A DNA stretch of 44,445 bases. It comes from Acidobacteria bacterium 28-1. GTDB taxonomy: Bacteria; Acidobacteriota; Blastocatellia; Pyrinomonadales; Pyrinomonadaceae. Location of the stretch: assembly GCA_002050365.1 (NCBI GenBank), contig MWYZ01000049.1, positions 1 to 44,445 on the forward strand, read 5' to 3'. Both the position numbers and the translations under genes were made by a program. This document shows positions 1 to 6,463 of the stretch, one piece after another (position 1 is the stretch's first letter; every line of letters starts with the position of its first letter). The notes below the pieces were generated by a model that saw only the letters and a program-made list of their open reading frames with translations, had not been told where the DNA came from and made no database searches.

Positions 1-85
1 ACAGACATTGAAACTCTTCATCAGTCAAACCGGTGGCGGCAAGAAACTCTTTCGGCTTTTCTTTTAACTCCGCATATTTTAACAT
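1..85 (-). CDS. IS5-like transposase, N-terminal fragment
   Basis: ATG at 85-83 on the minus strand opens a frame of 28 codons that continues past the left edge. The visible protein contains KPKEFLAATGLTDEEF, which I recognise as the start of transposases with a helix-turn-helix ahead of a DDE_Tnp_4-type endonuclease domain. The start lies 42 bases inside the IS terminus. The catalytic part is not visible. The C-terminal fragment at the right edge has the same orientation and a matching IS end, so both probably represent copies of one element. The family assignment rests on a short stretch and is moderate. Confidence 0.65.
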   Translation of the reverse strand, partial: MLKYAELKEKPKEFLAATGLTDEEFQCL

Positions 86-127
86 TTACATAGATTAACC
101 GATTTTACTTATTTCCAATAATGTCTA
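1..127 (-). mobile_element. End of an IS5-like insertion sequence (partial, runs off window)
   Basis: Read on the minus strand from position 127, the element begins with TAGACATTATTGGAAATAA. The same 19 bases begin at 44319 on the plus strand, also reading into a transposase fragment. These are therefore taken as the two terminal inverted repeats of one IS type. The fragment carries the first 28 codons of the transposase and then leaves the window. Exactly 127 bases of IS are present at each end of the window, which suggests an assembly break inside a repeated element rather than a biological end. Confidence 0.75.
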
Positions 128-154
128 TTATTTTAGTTGTCACGGCATAGATTG

Positions 155-664
155 TTATTTATCCGATGAAAACAACTTTAGCTCCTCGTCATTCGGAGGC
201 ATTCTAATCAGACGCTCGAATTTGAAATTAATCTTTTCAAGCAATCTGCCCGAACTTTCGTTATCCTTTGATATAATGGCAAGAACGCGCCCCAAACCTA
301 AAATATCTCTGCCGTATTTCATTACAGCGTCGGAAGATTCAAAGGCGTAACCTTTTCTCTCATACTGCGGCAGAAAAGCGAAACCGATGTCTGCGTCGGG
401 CAGAGAATCGCGTTTGACGAAACCGCAAATTCCAATCGGCGCACTTGTTTCTTTCAATTCAACCGCATACATTCCGAAGCCAAATTGTTTGTAACTTTTG
501 GTGAAACGGCTCTCGATATAATCACGCGCTTCGGCAATTGTCCGCACATTCCGGTCGCCAATAAATTTGATAAACGACGGTTGATTTAACAAATCGAGAA
601 CAAATTCGGCATCATCTCTTGTGACTTCACGAAGAATTGTGCGTTCGGTTTCGAGAATCTTCAT
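155..664 (-). CDS. GNAT family N-acetyltransferase (RimJ/RimL-like)
   Basis: This 169-residue protein has the layout of the RimJ/RimL branch of GNAT acetyltransferases. It opens with TERTILREVTRDDAEFVLD, contains a central GFGMYAVEL strand and IGICGFVKRD, and has the acetyl-CoA loop around QYERKGYAFESS. The C-terminal half has the usual NESSGRLLEKINFKFER helix-strand pair. Such enzymes transfer acetyl from acetyl-CoA to an amine on a protein, antibiotic or metabolite; the substrate cannot be read from the sequence. It is the last gene of a minus-strand run after lipA and a 97-residue gene, with a 26-base gap. No clear Shine-Dalgarno is seen. Its 3' end lies only 28 bases from the IS end at the window edge. 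Confidence 0.85.
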   Translation of the reverse strand: MKILETERTILREVTRDDAEFVLDLLNQPSFIKFIGDRNVRTIAEARDYIESRFTKSYKQFGFGMYAVELKETSAPIGICGFVKRDSLPDADIGFAFLPQYERKGYAFESSDAVMKYGRDILGLGRVLAIISKDNESSGRLLEKINFKFERLIRMPPNDEELKLFSSDK

Positions 665-690
665 TAGCTAATTTTATTTTAATGAACACC

Positions 691-984
691 TCAAAAGTCT
701 TTTAATCCCTTAATAACTTTTTGAAGAATTTTCCGCCATTCGTCTTTGCTAAAGGATGCGCCAAATTTGTTAAACTCCAACAAGTCAAAGTTTCCGTCAA
801 GGATGATTTGAAGATTTGAAGACCAAAAATCTTGCTCTTGTGTATAACCGCATTGCTTATTTCTAATTAGGCGAAGAAGGTTATTTGCTGCATCTTCGGG
901 CAGTTCACAGAAAATGCAAGGATAACCGATATAGGAGGCTATTTGGTCATAATTGACAGAAAGATTTTTACTTAAACTGCTCAT
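691..984 (-). CDS. Hypothetical protein, 97 aa
   Basis: A 97-residue soluble protein that I do not recognise. It has no signal peptide or membrane segment. Visible features are a Cys pair in GYPCIFCELPEDAAN, a run of hydrophobic helices (NNLLRLIRN), and a KDEWRKILQKVIKGLKDF C-terminal helix. Its ATG (984-982) overlaps the lipA stop codon in a TAATG junction, so it is translationally coupled to lipA and read in the same transcript. The tight coupling supports a real gene. A role linked to lipoate is possible but not shown by the sequence. Confidence 0.65.
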   Translation of the reverse strand: MSSLSKNLSVNYDQIASYIGYPCIFCELPEDAANNLLRLIRNKQCGYTQEQDFWSSNLQIILDGNFDLLEFNKFGASFSKDEWRKILQKVIKGLKDF

Positions 985-1928
985 TATTTCCCAACCGAAA
1001 CAACATTAGCCTCACCGCTTTCAGTTTGCTGCCGTGCGTGATAACTACTTCTGGTTAAAGGTGAAGATTCGACGTGCTTGAAACCCATTTCCAGACCGAT
1101 ACGTTTCCATTCGGCAAATTCTTCGGGCGTAACGTAGCGTTCGACAGGCAGACGGCGTTCATACGGCTGGAGATATTGTCCGATGGTCATAATGTCGCAG
1201 GAAACCGAGCGCAAATCTTTCATAAGTTCGACGACTTCTTCAAACGTCTCGCCCAAGCCAGCCATAATGCCGCTTTTCGTTTTCATACGCGAAAACTGCG
1301 TATCGCGGTAATGCGCGGCGCGTTCGAGAAGCGTTAAAGTTTGCTGATAATTTGCGTCGGGACGAACGCGGCGGTAAAGACGCGCGATGGTTTCCGTGTT
1401 GTGATTCAAAACTTCGGGACGCGCCGCCAGAACCGTATTGAGCGCGTTTTCGTTGCCTTGAAAATCAGGAATCAAAACTTCGACGCGGCACGTCGGATTC
1501 ATTTGGTGAACCGTGCGAATCGTTTTCGCCCAATGCATTGCTCCGCCGTCCGGCAAATCGTCGCGGTTGACCGACGTAATGACGGCGTGTTCAAGTCCTA
1601 AATGCCCGACGGCTTCGGCGACGTGACGCGGTTCTTCCGGGTCTAAATCCATCGGCACGCCTTTGTTGACGGCGCAAAAACCACAGTGCCGGGTGCAGGT
1701 GTCGCCGCCGAGCATAAACGTCGCCGTTTTGTCCGTCCAGCATTCAAAAATGTTCGGGCAACGCGCTTCCTGACAAACCGTGTGCAGATTCAGACCGTCA
1801 ATCAATTTCAAAACTGCGTTCTGATTCGTCGGGTCGCCGACACGGATTTTCAGCCAGTCGGGTTTTTTCAGCCGCTCGCGTTTCTTTTTAGCGACGAAAT
1901 TTTGGATTAAAACTTTTTCTTCAATCAT
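984..1928 (-). CDS. lipA: Lipoyl synthase
   Basis: The 314-residue radical SAM enzyme inserts two sulfurs into protein-bound octanoyl groups to make lipoyl cofactors for 2-oxoacid dehydrogenases and the glycine cleavage system. Both cluster motifs are present: the auxiliary cluster CxxxxCxxxxxC (C52, C57, C63 in CQEARCPNIFEC) and the radical SAM CxxxCxxC (C78, C82, C85 in CTRHCGFC). The C-terminal SPLTRSSYHARQ carries the conserved RSSY serine ligand. The length matches the family. No lipB is seen nearby. The multifunctional 2-oxoglutarate decarboxylase at 32315-36118 works with lipoylated partners, but it is 30 kb away and itself lacks a lipoyl domain. The next gene overlaps the stop codon. 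Confidence 0.97.
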   Translation of the reverse strand: MIEEKVLIQNFVAKKKRERLKKPDWLKIRVGDPTNQNAVLKLIDGLNLHTVCQEARCPNIFECWTDKTATFMLGGDTCTRHCGFCAVNKGVPMDLDPEEPRHVAEAVGHLGLEHAVITSVNRDDLPDGGAMHWAKTIRTVHQMNPTCRVEVLIPDFQGNENALNTVLAARPEVLNHNTETIARLYRRVRPDANYQQTLTLLERAAHYRDTQFSRMKTKSGIMAGLGETFEEVVELMKDLRSVSCDIMTIGQYLQPYERRLPVERYVTPEEFAEWKRIGLEMGFKHVESSPLTRSSYHARQQTESGEANVVSVGK

Positions 1929-2054
1929 AAAAAATATAATTTAGAACTCTATGAAAGCATTTTAACATTTTGCCGAAAGTCGAGCGACTTAATCTCAAAA
2001 AATACGGCTTTTGTAAAATTAGATACAACGTTTTCGGACTTTCTGATTGTCCTT

Positions 2055-2411
2055 TTAACTCAAACGAGCGACGACTTTGCCTTTGATATATTCTCTTGTA
2101 ACCGCTCCGAAATGGCGGCTGTCATTGCTGTCTTCCAAGTTATCACCGACTAAAAAATAATGTCCGTGTTCATTGATTCGCTCTATTCTTTTGACGACTT
2201 CGCAATTTTGTTCGATTGGGTGTTTGGCAACCACGATGTCGCCGATTTCGATTTTCACTTCTCTATCAACCAAAACCACTTCGCCGTCTTTTAGAGTCGG
2301 ATTCATTGAATTGCCTTCGCAAATATATTTATAGCGCGAGCCTAAGAAAACCAAGGCAATTTCATAAAGGCTGGCTTCGGGTAAGTCTTTCACTCGTTCT
2401 CGGATTAACAC
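2055..2411 (-). CDS. S26-type signal-peptidase-like serine protease, soluble
   Basis: A 118-residue protein with the S24/S26 peptidase core: catalytic Ser35 in CEGNSMNPTLKDGE, general-base Lys74 in EVVKRIERI, and the signal-peptidase box GDNLEDSNDSRHFG at about 89-102. It has no transmembrane segment, unlike ordinary signal peptidase I, and is much shorter. Small relatives of this shape are annotated as signal peptidase I-like or as nickel-superoxide-dismutase maturation proteases. The superoxide dismutase in this window is Mn-type, so the second role is not supported here. The start is GTG at 2411, preceded by AGGAAAG. It is transcribed away from the cysteine operon. The target is unknown. 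Confidence 0.8.
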   Translation of the reverse strand: MLIRERVKDLPEASLYEIALVFLGSRYKYICEGNSMNPTLKDGEVVLVDREVKIEIGDIVVAKHPIEQNCEVVKRIERINEHGHYFLVGDNLEDSNDSRHFGAVTREYIKGKVVARLS

Positions 2412-2495
2412 CTTTCCTACAACTGTTTAATTATGAAATTATTTAACGCCTCTCACGGCAAATTTGTGTTCGGCGAATGTTAGCCGAAAATTCAT

Positions 2496-2524
2496 TTGAC
2501 AAAACATTTTCAATTTTCTAGATT
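2496..2524 (+). promoter_or_regulatory. Sigma-70-type promoter of the cysteine operon
   Basis: TTGACA at 2496-2501, a 17-base spacer and TAGATT at 2519-2524 match the housekeeping promoter with optimal spacing. A transcript starting near 2531 would carry a leader of about 210 bases before the cysM ATG, holding the 32-codon ORF and the terminator hairpin described next. No gene other than this operon lies downstream on this strand. Confidence 0.7.
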
Positions 2525-2556
2525 CAGAATATAGACTTTGTTGTAAAGATTCAAAA

Positions 2557-2655
2557 ATGCACGATTCTCGGCACGTTAATGAGGTTTGTTGGTGTCAACG
2601 CGGATGGGCGGCGCGGGCGACTGAGATTGTGTATAGCGATAAAACGAGAAGTTAA
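2557..2655 (+). CDS. Candidate cysteine leader peptide (32 aa) of an attenuator
   Basis: ATG at 2557 opens a 32-codon frame ending in TAA at 2653-2655, between the promoter and cysM. The peptide includes SRHVNEVCWC, with Cys codons at 2587-2589 and 2593-2595 flanking a Trp codon. Cys and Trp are rare residues, so the run is unlikely by chance and fits a peptide whose translation senses cysteinyl-tRNA. The RHV...C core is reminiscent of RHVDLC-type putative leader peptides of actinobacteria (recalled, not checked). The Shine-Dalgarno is weak (TAAAGA). The last codons overlap one arm of a possible antiterminator (2645-2653). No protein function is expected beyond ribosome positioning. Confidence 0.6.
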   Translation: MHDSRHVNEVCWCQRGWAARATEIVYSDKTRS

Positions 2656-2683
2656 AAGTGGGTCGCTAAATTAACATATTCAG

Positions 2684-2727
2684 TCGGTCGTGAAACTTCA
2701 TCGAAGAAGTTCATGACCGATTTTTTT
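2684..2727 (+). terminator. Intrinsic terminator in the cysM leader (attenuator)
   Basis: Arms 2684-2699 and 2706-2720 pair over 15 base pairs, with one G-U and one bulged A (2695), around an ATCGAA loop. Seven T residues (2721-2727) follow. The T-run ends 14 bases before the cysM ATG and no plus-strand gene lies upstream except the leader ORF. Its only evident purpose is therefore to stop transcription before cysM. A competing helix, 2645-2653 with 2694-2703 (9 bp, A2700 bulged), would break the 5' arm. Confidence 0.8.
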
Positions 2728-2741
2728 AACGAAAAAGAAAA

Positions 2742-3707
2742 ATGAAAACGGCAGTTTTAGAAGCAAAAGTACAATCAAATAATCAGGCAAGGGACATTTC
2801 AAAAGTGTTTTTGGAAGCGGCGATCGGCAATACGCCTTTGTTTCGCCTTCGCCGCGTAATCGGTGATTTGCCCGAAGAAATTGAGATTTATGCGAAAGCG
2901 GAGCACTTAAATCCGGGCGGTTCGGTTAAAGACCGCGCGGCGTTGTGGATGATTTTAGCGGGCGAACGCGACGGGAAACTTACAAAGGGCAAAACGATTC
3001 TGGATGCGACGAGCGGCAACACGGGAATTGCTTACGCGATGATTGGCGCAACTCGCGGTTACAAAGTCGTGCTAGCTTTGCCGAAAAATGCGAGCATCGA
3101 ACGCAAGCGAATTTTGCGTTTTTACGGAGCGGAAATTATCGAGACCGATGCGATGCAGGGAACGGACGGAGCGCAGATTCTCGCCAAAGAACTTGCCGCC
3201 GAACATCCTGAAAAATATTTTTACCCCGACCAATACAACAACGATGCCAACTGGCAAGCGCATTGTGAAACGACCGCGCCGGAAATCTGGCGGCAAACCG
3301 CAGGAAGAATAACGCATTTCATTGCGGGGTTGGGAACGACCGGAACTTTCATCGGAACTTCGCGCCGTTTGAAAGAATTCAACCCGGAAATTCAGACGAT
3401 TTCGATGCAGCCCGATTCGCCGCTGCACGGACTCGAAGGAATGAAGCATCTTGAAACTGCAATCGTTCCCGGCATTTACGATGCGAATGTCGCCGATGAA
3501 ACAGTGCAAGTGGCAACCGAAGACGCGCAGGAAATGGCGCGCCGTCTGGCACGCGAAGAAGGTTTGTTTGTCGGTGTCAGCGCGGGCGCGAATGTTTATG
3601 CGGCGATACGCTTGGCTGAAATGGTTAAAAGCAATGCGGTTATCGTAACAATTTTATGCGACGGCGGAGCAAAGTATCTGAGCGAAAATTTCTGGGACGA
3701 AAGCTAA
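2742..3707 (+). CDS. cysM: Cysteine synthase, CysM type (CysO-thiocarboxylate pathway)
   Basis: A 321-residue PLP enzyme of fold type II. The PLP lysine is K63 in NPGGSVKDR, the phosphate or substrate loop is TSGNTG at about 90-95, and the glycine-rich loop is AGLGTTGTFIG. The motifs SIERKRIL and GLGTTGT resemble mycobacterial CysM, which uses O-phosphoserine and the thiocarboxylate of CysO, more than CysK (recalled family features). The next two genes supply a JAMM protease and a CysO-like protein fused to its activating enzyme, which strongly supports this pathway. The reaction would be activated serine plus CysO-COSH giving a CysO-cysteine adduct. Expression is probably controlled by the leader attenuator immediately upstream. 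O-acetylserine sulfhydrylase activity with free sulfide cannot be excluded. Confidence 0.88.
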   Translation: MKTAVLEAKVQSNNQARDISKVFLEAAIGNTPLFRLRRVIGDLPEEIEIYAKAEHLNPGGSVKDRAALWMILAGERDGKLTKGKTILDATSGNTGIAYAMIGATRGYKVVLALPKNASIERKRILRFYGAEIIETDAMQGTDGAQILAKELAAEHPEKYFYPDQYNNDANWQAHCETTAPEIWRQTAGRITHFIAGLGTTGTFIGTSRRLKEFNPEIQTISMQPDSPLHGLEGMKHLETAIVPGIYDANVADETVQVATEDAQEMARRLAREEGLFVGVSAGANVYAAIRLAEMVKSNAVIVTILCDGGAKYLSENFWDES

Positions 3708-3729
3708 AATCAAACTGGGAATTTACAAG

Positions 3730-4170
3730 ATGATTTTGTTAAACGAACGGGAAATTTCAGAAATAAAGACACACGGCGAGCGCACTTATCCGAACGAATG
3801 CTGCGGTTTGCTCATCGGGCGTTTTGACGAAAGTGGCAGAAAAACGGTCGTCGAAATTTTTTCGATTGAAAACGCCCGCGAAGAAGCGGCGCGGCACAAT
3901 CGTTCTTTAATCACGCCGCAGGATTTAATGCGCGGCGAACATTATGCGCGTGAGAGGAAACTCGATGTCGTCGGCAATTATCATTCGCATCCCGATTGTC
4001 CAGCCGTTCCGTCGCAGTTTGATTTAGACCACGCTCTGCCGGTTTGGACATACTTAATTGTTTCGGTATTAAAAGGAAAAGCCGCAGATGTGCGAGCGTG
4101 GGAAATGGAAAACGACCGCTCGAAATTTAACGAGGAGAAAACTGAGGGAAACGGAACGCCGTCATCTTGA
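3730..4170 (+). CDS. mec: JAMM/Mov34 metalloprotease (Mec-type, releases cysteine from CysO)
   Basis: A 146-residue zinc peptidase with the full JAMM signature: Glu23 in NECCGLLIG, His85 and His87 in NYHSHPD, and Ser95 and Asp98 in PSQFD. The family partner in mycobacteria, Mec, cuts cysteine from the C-terminus of the CysO-cysteine adduct. This gene lies 22 bases after cysM and 91 bases before the CysO-MoeZ fusion. Because CysO here is fused to the E1-like enzyme, the protease may also have to cut after the internal Gly-Gly to free a usable CysO (inference). The last codons and stop overlap the first of two palindromic repeats. Confidence 0.88.
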   Translation: MILLNEREISEIKTHGERTYPNECCGLLIGRFDESGRKTVVEIFSIENAREEAARHNRSLITPQDLMRGEHYARERKLDVVGNYHSHPDCPAVPSQFDLDHALPVWTYLIVSVLKGKAADVRAWEMENDRSKFNEEKTEGNGTPSS

Positions 4171-4243
4171 CGGCAATGGGCGCAAAGCGTCCGAATAAGT
4201 TTTAAGTGGTAAACACATATTGCCAGCAAGATGCTGGCGTTCC
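4153..4243. repeat. Inverted pair of REP-like palindromic elements with compensatory changes
   Basis: Two 25-base units lie head to head at 4153-4177 and 4219-4243. Read in the same direction both are GGAACGCC-NN-CATCTTG-NN-GGCAAT. In the first, NN/NN is GT/AC; in the second it is AG/CT. Each therefore keeps a perfect 6-bp stem around an ATCTT loop while two base pairs are exchanged. The first unit overlaps the protease stop codon and the second ends just before the Shine-Dalgarno of the next gene. This is the pattern of REP/BIME-type intergenic palindromes. Confidence 0.75.
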
Positions 4244-4261
4244 ATTGATAAGGAGAAATAT

Positions 4262-5722
4262 ATGGCAGTAACAATTGTAATTCCGACACCTTTACGGCAA
4301 TTTGCCGACGGAAAGTCGGAAATTGAAGTCGAAGCGGCGACGGCGGGCGAAGCGTTAAAGGTATTGACGACGCAGTTTGCAGATTTACGCAAGCATCTTT
4401 ACAACGACCAGGACGCTTTGCGAAATTTTGTCAATGTTTATGTCGGCGATGAAGATATTCGACATCTGGACGGCGAAAATACATTGATCAAAGATGGCGA
4501 AACGCTAATGATTGTGCCTTCGATTGCAGGCGGAAATGTTGCCGTCGAAGCAAAATCAGAAAGCGAATTACCGTCGCTTTCAAATGAAGAATATGCGAGA
4601 TACAGTCGTCATTTAATTTTGCCTGAAGTCGGACTCGAAGGACAAAGAAAACTCAAAGCTGCGAAAGTTTTGATGATTGGCACCGGCGGACTCGGCTCGC
4701 CTTTGGGTTTGTATCTGGCGGCGGCTGGAGTCGGCAGAATCGGCATTGTTGATTTCGATATCGTGGACGAATCGAATCTGCAACGTCAAATTATTCACGG
4801 CACAAAAGACATCGGGCGACCGAAAATCGCATCGGCGAAAGACCGTCTGGAAGACATCAATCCGAACACGAAAATTGACGCTTATGAAATACATCTGACG
4901 AGCGAAAACGCGCTTGAACTTTTTCGTGAATACGATGTGGTTGTTGACGGAACTGATAATTTTCCGACGCGCTATCTTGTCAATGACGCTTGCATTTTAA
5001 CGGGCAAACCGAATGTCTACGGCTCGATTTTTCGTTTTGAAGGACAAGCGAGCGTTTTCTGGGCGGAACGAGGCGCGTGTTATCGCTGTCTTTACCCTGA
5101 ACCGCCGCCGCCCGGACTCGTTCCGTCGTGCGCGGAAGGCGGAGTTTTGGGCGTTTTACCCGGCATCGTCGGGACAATTCAGGCGAACGAAGTTATCAAA
5201 GTAATCTTAGGCGCGGAAGGAATTTTGCTCAATCGTCTTTTGCTCTTCGACGCTTGGACGATGAAATTCCGCGAATTGAAACTTCGCAAAGACCCGAACT
5301 GTCCGATTTGCGGGACAAATCAGACGATTAAAGAATTGATTGATTACGAAGAATTTTGCGGTTTGCGTCAGTCCATCGCTCAAGAAAACGACGCGCCGAT
5401 TTTAGAAGAAATCACCGCCACCGAATTAAAAAATCGTCTGGACGCGGGCGAAGACATTCAGTTGATTGACGTGCGCGAACCGCACGAACACGAAATCGCC
5501 AGCATTCGAGAGGCGAAATTAATTCCGCTCGGACAAATCACCGCTCGCGTCGCTGAAATTGACGAATCGCGCACAACGGTCGTGCATTGCAAAGGCGGCG
5601 TGCGGAGCGCAAAAGCAATTGCCGATTTGATAGAAAAAGGTTTTGCGGGAAAACTTATTAATTTAAAAGGCGGAATCGCGGCGTGGTCAGACGAAGTTGA
5701 TTCAACCATGCCGAAATATTAA
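4262..5722 (+). CDS. CysO - MoeZ/ThiF E1-like - rhodanese fusion protein
   Basis: 486 residues. The start is ATG at 4262, with AAGGAG six bases upstream. Domain 1 (1-91) is a ubiquitin-like CysO/MoaD protein containing FVNVYVGDEDIRH and ending in SIAGG, the tail that is adenylated and thiocarboxylated. Domain 2 (about 105-370) is a ThiF/MoeB E1-like enzyme with ATP loop GTGGLGSPLG, zinc pairs CYRC and CPIC, and the cysteine of GLVPSCAEGG. Domain 3 (about 395-486) is a rhodanese with active-site Cys in VHCKGGVRSAKA. The protein would activate the carrier tail and load sulfur on it. In mycobacteria CysO and MoeZ are separate proteins. Here the Gly-Gly is internal, so cleavage or a different mechanism is needed. 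A role in molybdopterin or thiamine sulfur transfer as well is possible. Confidence 0.9.
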   Translation: MAVTIVIPTPLRQFADGKSEIEVEAATAGEALKVLTTQFADLRKHLYNDQDALRNFVNVYVGDEDIRHLDGENTLIKDGETLMIVPSIAGGNVAVEAKSESELPSLSNEEYARYSRHLILPEVGLEGQRKLKAAKVLMIGTGGLGSPLGLYLAAAGVGRIGIVDFDIVDESNLQRQIIHGTKDIGRPKIASAKDRLEDINPNTKIDAYEIHLTSENALELFREYDVVVDGTDNFPTRYLVNDACILTGKPNVYGSIFRFEGQASVFWAERGACYRCLYPEPPPPGLVPSCAEGGVLGVLPGIVGTIQANEVIKVILGAEGILLNRLLLFDAWTMKFRELKLRKDPNCPICGTNQTIKELIDYEEFCGLRQSIAQENDAPILEEITATELKNRLDAGEDIQLIDVREPHEHEIASIREAKLIPLGQITARVAEIDESRTTVVHCKGGVRSAKAIADLIEKGFAGKLINLKGGIAAWSDEVDSTMPKY

Positions 5723-5813
5723 ATAAATTTTTGTCGTGAGATGTAACTATTTAGAAAATATACAGTTAATAATTTGTGTTTAAAATAGTTATTTTTGGTA
5801 TAAGATAAGTATT

Positions 5814-6395
5814 ATGAGCTGGATAATTAAAGTAATTTTAACAAACTTATTGATGTCAATTGTTTTAGTCGGCAGTTGTTTCGCTCAAGAGGATTTGTTA
5901 AGCCGTGTTCCACAATTACAAGAAAACGCCCGCGAATCTGCCCTTGGTCCTCCTATCTGCGGCATAAGAGTAATTGAGTTAGATACAAGTCGTGGAAAAA
6001 TTAGAGTTACTATTCAACTTTCCCAACCTCCAGTTTTTGAAAACAAAATCTCGGTTACAGATTTATTGACTTTGCTCAAAGCGCGCATTGAATCAAACCG
6101 CACAGGCAAGGAAAATCAAATGTCGGGCGAAGTTGGCGACCTTATGCAAATAATTTTCTCAGTGCTTCGGAAATCGAAAGACCCTGATGTAATCCCTGTT
6201 ATTGGACAGTTGCTTGATGACAGAAGCGAACGGATAGTTTTTCTCTCTTCTGGCGCATTGCAGGTAATAGCTAAATCCAGCAAAGAATTACAATTTGAAG
6301 TTGAGAAGGTTATTTTCCCGAAAACAGCAATCGAACTTTACAAAAAAAGAGCTATAGAATTGCCAGAGTGGGCGAAAATAAAAGAGGACAGCTAA
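5814..6395 (+). CDS. Hypothetical exported protein, 193 aa
   Basis: The N-terminus (MSWIIKVILTNLLMSIVLVGSCFAQ) is a clear signal peptide, with cleavage after CFA. The mature part is about 170 residues and I do not recognise it. The segment DPDVIPVIGQLLDDRSERIVFLSSGALQVIA looks like a short HEAT-type helical repeat. It stands alone: 91 bases after the cysteine operon, with its own AT-rich upstream region, and it converges with sodA across a shared hairpin terminator. A lipid-attachment cysteine is possible (GSC) but the spacing is not a good lipobox. Confidence 0.65.
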   Translation: MSWIIKVILTNLLMSIVLVGSCFAQEDLLSRVPQLQENARESALGPPICGIRVIELDTSRGKIRVTIQLSQPPVFENKISVTDLLTLLKARIESNRTGKENQMSGEVGDLMQIIFSVLRKSKDPDVIPVIGQLLDDRSERIVFLSSGALQVIAKSSKELQFEVEKVIFPKTAIELYKKRAIELPEWAKIKEDS

Positions 6396-6402
6396 CAAAT
6401 CA

Positions 6403-6446
6403 AAAGGCTCAATGCGATTTAATATTAGCTAATTGAGCCTTTCTTT
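6403..6446. terminator. Bidirectional terminator between convergent genes
   Basis: AAAGGCTCAAT (6403-6413) and ATTGAGCCTTT (6432-6442) form an 11-bp perfect stem around an 18-base loop, followed by CTTT. The stem starts with AAA and ends with TTT, so it can act on both strands: after the exported protein gene (plus) and after sodA (minus). Confidence 0.7.
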
Positions 6447-6463
6447 AGATTTGTTAAATGTTT

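Noticed and set aside
2525..2741. SAM riboswitch or T-box in the cysM leader
   Set aside because: No S-box core and no T-box sequence; the leader ORF and competing hairpins explain the region better.
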